From assembly GCA_003024785.1 (NCBI GenBank), contig PUQB01000089.1, forward strand, positions 554,584 through 618,583: DNA of 64,000 nucleotides. Reading direction: 5' to 3'. Origin of the DNA: Selaginella tamariscina. Taxonomy: Eukaryota > Streptophyta > Lycopodiopsida > Selaginellales > Selaginellaceae. The notes under the pieces were generated by a model, which did no database searches, was not told the origin of the DNA, and saw only the letters and a list, made by a program, of their open reading frames with translations. The translations under genes were made by a program, and so were the position numbers. Positions 49,501 through 60,083 of this stretch are shown here, in pieces; position 1 is the stretch's first letter; every line of letters starts with the position of its first letter.

Positions 49501-52500
49501 GATATCTAAGGACAGCCGGCCGGACTACCCCTAAACACCTAAGTGCACTAAGCGGGGCTGTTTCTCACTACATCTAGGGCTTGTCAACATAGTACAGTAG
49601 GTAACAACAGTCAACGTCCAAAGTAAAGAGGAGTCATAATAAAAAACTATAACACACATGTATATGTGCACATGCATATGTTTATGTGGCATTTTATAAG
49701 CTTTTTACTTATTTTAGTATATTTTATCATTCTTAATCATTTATATTAAATATATTTAATTGTTTTATTATTATTATTATTATTTGTAATATGCATGTAA
49801 ATGATAGTAAAGAAGCTCTTTACTGATGTAATTAATTATAAATCAGCTTAAACTTTGATTTATAAGAATATATAAAAAATGTATTGTGTTTGGGTTGTGC
49901 AAAAGATTTAATAAAGATAAATAAATTGAACATATAAAAATTAGTCTTGGTTTCAATTTCAATCTATTACATATTATAAAGATTAATAATTATTCATAAT
50001 ATCTTCTTAATATTTAATTATTTTTCCTCATTTTTGAATTTGTATTTATAATAGTAATAAGCTTTAGAATTCACTTCCTCTTATTAATTTAAAAAAAAAA
50101 AAGAATTAATAAATAAATCAATATGGTGTTATATTGATAATTTAGAAACGTATTATAAATTGAGCTTTAACTTATTAAATATACACATAATCATATTAAT
50201 TAAAAACATAAAATTAAAAAGAAAAAAAGAAATAACATATACATGTATGTCTTATTAAACAAACATACATAGAGTGAATTAACTCATATGATTTTTTTAA
50301 GTTCCGAATGTAAAAAAAAAACCTTATGCTTATAACACACCTACACATAAACAAATTGAGATGTAGTCACTCACCTAATTTTATAAGCATTGAAATAAGC
50401 ATTTATTAAGTAATTTTTTTTTTTAATTTTTATTTTTGTTAAAATCGATATCAATTTTAGTATGTACATGCATATCTCCTTCCCCCTCTCCCCGGCTCCA
50501 GGGAGAGGGGAACTTTAATAACATATTTACTGAACTTTAATAACATATTTACATTTTAAATTTATTACATAACATATACTTACCTGCTGGAAAAAACCAC
50601 CAGTTTGTTCTTTGGACTGCTGAGTCTTCTCTTTCGTAGCCTGAGAAGCATTGCTTGCAGAATCCTTAGCATGGCCCATCTTCTCCTGAGCTGACCCTTT
50701 AACCTCCTAATTTTGAATTTTAAATAACATAGAAACAAAATTTGAGAGAGGTGTGAATACTAAATACGATCTTATTAGGTCTGACTGATACAGGGTATTT
50801 ATACTAAGTGTCTATGCTAGGATTAGGACTTTGGTACCAAATAAATCATGGTGCCCAGATTAGCCAGCCCCCAGATTAGCCAATGCCCATATTAGTGTGT
50901 ATGACTCCTAATGCCACTTGGCACCATCACGGCAGAGTATACGTGGCATATATACATAGTATATACCATGGAACCTTACATCATCCCCCTCTCTCAAGAC
51001 ATGGCTTCTACCTATCAAGGTGGTCCTCCTCCTTGGACGAGTGTCCGTTGGTGGAACGGTAGTAGCCGACACACATGAGCGACATGTTGTGACTCCCGAA
51101 CCCCATCACGCCGCTTCAAACGATACACTTGTGTTCCCAACTGTTCTTCAACACTCCAAGGCCCGACCCATCGCGGTTGAAGCCCTGCTGCGTGTGTTTG
51201 ATCTCCTAAACTTTGGAAACTTGACGAGAACCAAATCTCCCACTTGGTATTGAGGTGGCATTCGATGTCGTTGATTGTAAGTCCGACGCTGATACTCTTG
51301 TGCACGAGCTAACTGTTCTCCACCTTGAGCATACAACAAAGGAAGGACTTGGTTCAAATGCTCCAACCACATACGCCCATCCATATACGTGCTTCGTGAG
51401 GAGTGATGCCAACTGCTGGTGGTAATACAGGTTCACGACCATACAAAGCTTTGAATGGGGAAATCCCTGTTGACTTGTGAGGGGCTGAAACATAAGCAAA
51501 TTGGAGATATGGAAGCCACATATCCCAATCGTATGGTCAGGACGCACATACTTGGCAAGCATGACTTTGAAAGTTCTGTTCAACCGCTCTACCAAACCAT
51601 CAGTCTCAGGATGATAAGCTGAGGCAAAAGATTGTCGGATTGCAACCGTCGCATCAACAAAGCTACTGCTTCTGCTGCTGGGCCTGGTCCTTGATCCGAT
51701 AAAATTCGTTCGGGACAACCATGCCTCAGCACCACTTGAGCTAGTAGGAACTTGATGATGGAAGTTGCTGTAGCATCTGGCAACAGCACACACTTCTACC
51801 CACCGAGTCAAGTAATCAGAGCACACAATGATGTATCGATTACCGAACTGCGACACAGGGAATGGTCCCATGATGTCATACGCTACCAGCTCAAAGGGGC
51901 GAGAAACTCGAATTGGTTCCAGGGTTGCGCAGGAGGAAGTGTGGACACGTTATGCCGTTGACACTCCGGACACGTATGAATGTACTCATGTAGGTCTTGT
52001 CGCAATCGGGGCCAATACAAGTGCTGTCGAATCCTCTCAAGGCATCGTTGGAATCCCATGTGTCCGGACATCGGGTTGTCATGAAAGAACTGCAACCAGG
52101 AGTTAATGTAAACTGGTGGTGCCACCACACGACACTCGGAACCGTCTCCAACAAAGACAAGCAAGTCATCCATCAGTCTGAAAGATCGTGCATATGTGCG
52201 AAAGTTAAGATCCTCGCAGGGTACCTCACTACTCAAGACTTCACGCAACCTCCTGATCCATGGCTCCATCTTTTGAGCCTCCACAATGTCTTCCCGCCTC
52301 GGAAGTACGCGATCAGGAAGGGCATCCGGCAACAATGCTACAGGGGCTGCACTACCACAGGAGCTCGGGATAACGCATCCACATCCGCCATGCTAGACCC
52401 TGGGCGATGAACAACCCGAAAACGATACCCTTGCAAAATTAACGCCCAACGTGCAAGTCGTCCCGTCACATTCCTCCTCTTCATGATTGAGTTGACAGCA

Positions 52501-55500
52501 GCATGATCAGTTTCCAACAATGTGTTGGAGCCATGTAGATATGCATGGAACTTTTGAAAGGCCCATACGGCTGCCAGACATTCCTTGTCCGTGGTGGAAT
52601 AATTTTTCTCTGCCTCAGTAAGGCTCCGACTTGCATAAGCGATTGGGTACCGCTGACCATTGGGAGTCTCCTGCAACAGATCGGCCCCAACCCGACATCT
52701 GAAGCATCGGTCCGAAGAATAAAGGATTTGGCAAAGTCCGGATACCGCAACAAAGGTGGAGATCCTAGCAATGCCTTAACATCCTCGAACGCCTTCTGAC
52801 ACTTCTTGGACCACCGGAACTGAGCTCCTTGTTTTAACAATCCTCGCAATGGGGCTGTCAAATCTGAGAACCGCGGAACAAACCTCGCTAGGTATGTTGC
52901 CTTTCCCAAGAAACGCTGCAACTCCGCCACTGACTCAGGAGCAGGAAATTCTCGTACAGCTAGGGTCTTCTCGGGATCCGGTTTCACACCCTCTGCCGTG
53001 ATGATGAATCCTAAGTATTTCAAGGAGGTACATCCGAACTTGCACTTCTGCTCTTTCAACTTCAGCCCGTATTGCACCAATCGCTGCAGGACCCGCTCTA
53101 ACTGCTGAAGGTGCTCCTCCCACGTAGCAGAGTGAATAAGAAGGTCATCGATGTACGCACGTGCAAATTCTTCAAAGCCCTCCAATAGCTCATCCATCAT
53201 CCGCTGGAAGGTTGGGGCCCCGACCAACCCAAATGGCATGACTGTAAACTCGTACAAGCCGGATGGTGTTCGAAATGCTGTCTTTGCTGCATCTTCAGGA
53301 GCCATAGGGATCTGCCAATAGCCGGAAGCCATGTCAAGATAGTGAAGTACCGGCTATTCCCCAATGCATCGACCAAATCATCCACCCTTGGTAGTGGATA
53401 TGAATCTGGAACAGAAACATCGTTCAATGGCCTGAAATCAATAGTGAAACGTGTAGTCCCATCCGGCTTCGGAACTAGGTGTGGTTCTGCTGCCCATGGA
53501 CTTCGAGACTTACGTATCACCTTCAACTCTAGCATCTCCCTCACACAACGATTCAAGATATCCTTCTCCTTTGGAGATCGTCGCCTGAGCCCCATTCTGA
53601 TCGGGCGAGTTGTACCAGTCGGGATGTGATGCCGAGTAGTCAACAGGGGATTTGCATCTCCTACAATGGGTTTGAATAGGCTCGGATACCTCGCCAAAGC
53701 TCCTTGATGTCCTTAGCTCGTTGCTCTGGAGAAGGCTCTGCCTTAGGCGCCATCATGCCCTGCAATGTTGCCGCCATGCCATTCGGTGCATGTTCTGTAG
53801 CCTGCAATGGGGGGCATCCTGGGATAGACAACGTGCACATTTCAAAATCACATCTTGCCTTGACCGCACGAAGCCAATTGACACCGAGGATGATGTCATG
53901 GACTTGGCTCGGCATCACCCGCAACGGAAGTAGATGATGGTATCCTCCTAACACCACAGGCACATGTGCAATTCGATGTGATCTAGCAAAAGACTGCTTA
54001 TCAGCAAACACTACCTTCAAAGTTCGCTCAGCTGGTACTGTGTGCAAGTGCAAGGACTCCGCTACTGATCGATTGATAGAAGATATACTGGATCCGGAGT
54101 CCACCAGGACTGAAACAGGAGTTCCTTCTACCATGCCGGAGAACACAAACATAAAACGCTCAGTGTCCAGTAACTCACTCGAGACCCCTATGCCCGCACA
54201 AGCATGGAAGAACAAAGGTGCTTCGGGGAAGTGTCGACCATGCGCTGGAATCAAGTTCTTCAGAGGTGGTGCAATGTGCCTAGTGCATGGGTCCTCTGAC
54301 ACCCCATGCACTATGCCTCGTTTTCCGGCTGCGGAAGAGTCTCCACTTCTTCTGCAATCTCGATGGCAGCTACTTGATGTCGATTTGCACATGCTCGTGC
54401 AACATGTCCCCAACCTCGGCACTCATAGCACTGAATGTTCCGCCCACGACCACCACGACCACGACCACGACCACGCCGATCAGCAGCTTGGCCTGGGCCC
54501 CTCCTGCGGCCTGAGGACTGGTCCTCCATCTGAACAGCACCCACCTCCATCGGAACAGGATCGGATGTCCCAGGAATAGGTGCCGATACAGGATATACAC
54601 GTTGTGCTGCCCCCAATGAGTTCTCAAATCTGTGCAATCCGCAAGGCCTCCTCCACAGTCGAAGGACCAAAGCCCTCCACCAAGCCAGCCAAACAGGGCG
54701 AAGAGCTGGCCATAACAAGCCCAAACGTACCCGTTCTGTCATGCTTGGATCGCACGATTGACCAAGTTTCGAAACTTAATCCCGAATCGTTGGACGTCTC
54801 TCCCGACACTTGCTTCAAGTCATGGAGCTCACGAAAAGCTGCAGCAGAATCCTCGGGCTTACCAAAAGCTTGCTTGAAACGCTGGGATAAGAGTTCCAAT
54901 CTTGTCGATCAAGAACGGGGACACCATTGTACCATTGCAAGGCAAGTCCTTGCAAACACGTTGGGAACTCTCGCAACCGCTGGGAGTCAGACCATCCATG
55001 GTAATCAGCAATCCCTTGAAAATGTTCCCACCAATGGTACACGTCTGCTCCAACTCCCCCTTGAAGAATTCTGGACGAACACGTGGATTGGAACCCAAAA
55101 GGTGTGGATTGAACTCTGCGGCATACTAGCATTCTGCTGCATTCCTTGGTGAATTTCTCGCAGCAGAGCAGTCTGATTTGCCACGCTCAATTGCAGTGCA
55201 TCGAACAACTGCAACCACCTTTCTTCGGTTGCCATCACGACCAAGAACACAAGGGAAGAGGGAGACAAAAAAACTAAGCCGAAAAAGGACTACCCAACAT
55301 CTCCACCAATGAGAGAGGTGTGAATACTAAATACGATTCATTAGGTCTGGCTGATACAGGGTATTTATACTAAGTGTCTGTGCTAGGATTAGCACTCTTG
55401 GTACCAAGTAAATCATGGTGCCCAGATTAGCCAGCCCCCAGATTAGCCAATGCCCATATTAGTGTGTATGAATCCTAATGCCACTTGGCACCTCATGGCA

Positions 55501-58500
55501 GAGTATACGTGGCGTATATACATAGTATATACCATGGAACCTTACAAATTAATACATTTAAAATTGATATTAATAAAAAATTAAAAATTCACCTCTTTCT
55601 TCTGACCAGCCTCATCCATCTTCTCCTGAGCAGTTCCCTCCATCTCCTGATATAATATGTTACTTAATGACACATACTGCTCTCTCTCTCTTACACACGC
55701 ACGCACGCACGCACTAATTTTACCTCTTTGTTTTGTAATAAATTTATTAATATGTAATGCAACTACTCAGTAATGGTTGAAAACTTATTAAACAGGAATA
55801 TACAACTTACCTTGCCCACAATCAAATTTTAACCCGATATTGAACAGCCTTAAATTTAGGTGACAAATTAATTCTGGTTAGTTTTATTTTTTGTTAATAA
55901 ATTTAAAAAAAGAAAAAAACCATTTCAATGTTTTTATTTACATTGTTTTTTAAACATGCCCAAAAGTAACTATTCTACCCTACAAGAAAAACATTGGATG
56001 GTAGACAGAGACGATGCTTATGCCCAAACAAAATTTATTGGCTCGTAAAGACTCTAGTTACAAAGAATTATGGAAACAAGATATACTCCATAAAGCATAA
56101 AGCTAAACGGGATGCTTGAAGACGATGGAGAACAGCATGTTTCAATTGCAAGAGTACCAGAAATTTAAATGTAAATTTGTTTTTTTTTTTAATCTCTTCA
56201 TATTGCCTTTGGCCCAAGGTATCCTTCAGTCGTCGTTGTAGGGCGCTTGTGTAGAGTTAGTTACACTTTAATACGTTATTTCCAAGAAATAAAAGAAAGA
56301 GGAAAACAGAACAAAGTGATGGAGGCTCAGTCTGATCCATCTCCCAGTTCCAGCCACATTTTCTTGTTAAAACTAGGTTTCTATTAGCCATTATTAAATA
56401 CGTGGCAAAGCTAGAAATTCTAACCTAGCCCTCAATACACTTAAAAGCTGAGTACAGATAATCCACAAGCTTTTAAGAACATAATAATAATGAAATATTT
56501 ATATAGATCCGGTTCATAAACTTTTTCCCAACCTTTCGCAGCTTGAAGTAGTTGCTGAAATTATGCTGCACAATCTTCCCTCTCTTCTCATCGACTTGGA
56601 GCTCATCTTCCACCTTGAAGAATGCGTCGCACATCTTCTCCAGCTCAGCGGACACCCGTCCCTGTCCCTGATCTCAGGACAAAGAAGAGACTTTAGGCAA
56701 ATGACACCGTAAAATGAATGACATACCTGCAGGAATGGGAATCGTACACCCCGAAGAACGAGCACCTTTGAATCCTCAGTTATATCCACCTGAAAACAAC
56801 ACAGTAGAACCAACAGCAGTTTTGAATCGTGCTATACCTCATGCTCAACAGCTGCTTTCCCCTTGACGTGAAGGTACAAGCCGCACTCGTCCCAAGCTTG
56901 ATTTCCTCCTGCTTTGCCACAGTGGTCCGCTGCTTCTTGAGAGGCCTAAAAAACAACAGTCGCGATCGAGTGTAAACTCAAATCAAACTGACCTGCCCTC
57001 GTCAAAATGTTCCATGAGGCCGGGCTCCCAGAGCTCTTCAGCTTCATTCTCATCAGTAAGTTCGCCGAGCTCCCGGAGCTCTTCAGCTTCATCTCATCAG
57101 CAACCTTCGCTGCAGCTCTTTCCCGGGGAGGGCTGCAAAGAAAAGAATGACTGCAGCTGAGATACACGGGAGAGAAACAAGCTTACCCGTCATGCTTGAA
57201 AGTACTTGCCTGCTCGGGCCTGAAGTCCAAATAAAACATTTAAGTTTTGATTTAACACAATGACAACAAACATACTTGCTGGTCTCCGCCTCCGTGGACT
57301 TGCTTGTTTCTTCTTTTTCATTGACCTTCGGGGTCCTGGAAAAAACAAACTGAAGTTGGCACTGAGGCAAGAACACAAGCTTACCAGGAGGAAGACATGC
57401 TAAAATCTTTTCAGCTTTCACAGCATCGGCTTGCCTGTTTCGGATCTGGAACAGGCACAGCTCGCATCCGACCTGGATCCAGTTGGTACTTGCCATCCGG
57501 TCCTGGAACGAGCCAGGGCAACAGAACGTCGAACCCCGCTTGGTTTCTTTGCGGGATGATGGCAAACCCACAAAGAAAACAGAAGAGGAGAAGCTTCCTG
57601 CTTATTTCCTTCCTGTTGAAACATGAAACGGTTGAAAAAAATGAAGCCTTTGGCCGTCACCGTGCGGCTACAGAGCACCGACAGGAAGCTGCCCAGGGGC
57701 ACCGGTGGCTATACATCTCGTGCTGCCCAGACTGCTTGAGCCTGCAACAATGATGCATGGCCAGCACAGCAGCAGCAGCCTCCCCACAATCTCTCCTCGT
57801 GGCCCCTCCACAACAAAGGCTTGCTTCAATACCCCACCCATGCTTTGGAGAAGAAGAAGCAGCACCTCCACATTGGCCAAGATGTGACCCGCCGCCTCGC
57901 CCAGGATCGGCTCTATCACGTCAGCAGTGAAGATACGCTCCGAATCCCCACTTACGTGACTCACGCTGCGCATATGGCCAGCCACCATGTGTTGGGCGAG
58001 GTCCGCCCACGCAGCCACCTCCAACCCGGCCACCACCCGATGATGGCCGTTGCCATTGCCTCCGTGATCATGCTCTTTTCCAGAGACACCCCGTTCAACA
58101 GCTTCTGGCTGGCGAACTTCACTGCACCCTTCAGGGACGCATTGTTTCCAAGCAGAGCACGCCAGAGCGGGCGCCCCATCTTGAAGAGCTCCCTTATAAA
58201 GTCTTCCGAAACAGCAGCCACATCCTTCTGCTCCGACATCAGGCGCTTCAGCTTGTCCGGCTCCCTGTGCGCGCTTCCCACCATCCACACGGGCTGAAAA
58301 AACTTAGCCGCTGGATCCACACCCCGCGCGCTCGGATCGAACATTCTGTGTGGGAAAATAAGACCTAGCTTCCCTGCTGTGTCAGCCACCAGACCGAAGA
58401 GCTTCCTATGGTGGGGTATCGCCGAGAAAACCTCCTAAAAAGCCAAGAACGAACCTGGCTGCTCCTTGAACAAGGAGGCGGCTTCATCCAGACAGAAGAC

Positions 58501-59958
58501 GACCTTCCTTCCCGGTGTGAAGACTCCGCTCAGCTTGCCGTCAATCCATTGCCGCAGTTGATCAGGATTCCACTGCTCTCCGGGAGCAGGAGACTGGTGA
58601 GGCACTCTTCGAGTCACGTCCTCCTTGAGTTCCTTGTAACTGGTAACACAATGTCAGCCCAAAAGCTACAGGAATTCCACTTGAGATACCTCTGGGACAC
58701 CTCCTCGCGGAATGACTCCTGCGCCTCCTTCCACTTCTCCGGGTTTTGTCCCTCCTTGGGGAATGACGCCTGCGTCTCCCTCCACTTCCCCGGGCTTGCG
58801 TCCTTTATCTGCAAGAGGATGGCGGCCACCCATGCCGCAATGCAGCGGGGGTCGTTGGTATCGGAAGTCAGCACGTCGGCAACTGCACTTCGCCCGGGGA
58901 CGCCCGTCGCGCCGGGGCTCATAAACGAAACGTACGCGACGTGGAAGCCTTTGGTAGCCAGCTCCTGGATCGATCTCGACTTCCCCCAACCCGAACTCTG
59001 CAGCGCCATCGTCCAGGCGGCATGATGTGTGTCACGCGCCCACTCATTCATGTAGCCATCCACAACACCCCCGAGATAGTCCACAACACGCAGAGGATCT
59101 TCGTACATTAGGTTCCACCCTCGGGACAGGGCTTCCTTCACACTCCCTGCGACTTGTTGCTCCTCCACCGGAGGAGGACTCGGGGGAGTTACCAGCAGGA
59201 GAGGCTGCACCCTTGGTTCAGCTGCAGCGGCAGCTCTCATCACACGATCTGCCCATTCTTTGTTAGGTACTAGCATCGCAGCCTGCACCTCCACAATCGC
59301 TTTATCCAATGTCTCCGTCGCTCTTAGCACCTCAGCACTGCCCCCCCCTCCTCATCAATTCTAACAGTCCAATCGATCAACCAACGTCGAATGGATGCCG
59401 GCGGGGAATGGGGGCGGCTCAGGCGCAGAGTTGATCTCCTCCAGCGCTTGACGCAGGCGCGCCGGGAGTGCTGTGAATGGAGAGCGAGAGAGAGAGAGAT
59501 AATCAGTCAGTCGGAGCTAGAAGGTTCTAAGCGCATACCGCAGAGATAGACGTTTTGTTCGGGCAGAAACTTGCCGCAGCCATACTTCGCCTCCAGCTGC
59601 TCTGGCGTGAAGCTGCTTTCTTCAGGAGGGTGATCGTGCCGCAAGACTCTCACCATCTGCGAGAGGAAAACCTAGTAGAAGGAACTAGGGTAATTTCAAA
59701 CAGTGCGGGATGAATCGGAACCCACGTCAGGAAAGTGATGGCAGCATGTGGGCTGAGATGAGATTAGAGAATTGGGGCGGTGGCGGAGCGATCAGCTACC
59801 ATTCCCCGGGGAAAGAAAAGGGCGTCGTTTGGGTGATAATCCCAGACTCCACATCTTTTGGCCGGCCAAAGGACAGAACATGGACTCTGACCAACGACAG
59901 GAACCAGACTCCAAGTCCTAAGTTGGCCAACCTGCGCGCACGCCCGTGTGTGTGTTGT

Positions 59959-59998
<40 letters not shown>

Positions 59999-60044
59999 GG
60001 GGAAATGGAAAGAGAGAGAGAGAGAGGGGGGGAAATGGAAAGAG

Positions 60045-60083
<39 letters not shown>

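Larger units (their letters stand above)
50743..55546 (-). mobile_element. Ty3 LTR element in the LEA intron, broken
   Basis: LTRs of about 238 bp at 50743-50980 and 55310-55546, flanked by AATT on both sides (50739-50742 and 55547-55550). On the minus strand the 5' LTR is on the right, the polypurine tract (GAGAGAGGGGGATGA) abuts the left LTR, and TTGGTGGAGATGTTGGG follows the right LTR, where a primer site is expected. Order is Gag with one knuckle, protease, RT, RNase H, integrase; no chromodomain is seen. The LTRs differ by about 5% by eye. Coding parts are long and well kept, with several breaks, so it is the youngest-looking fossil in the window. Confidence 0.92.

Noticed and set aside
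51015-51305. Chromodomain in the Ty3 element of the LEA intron
   Set aside because: The integrase tail ends without the aromatic and W-K-G-Y core seen in the chromovirus at 27006.
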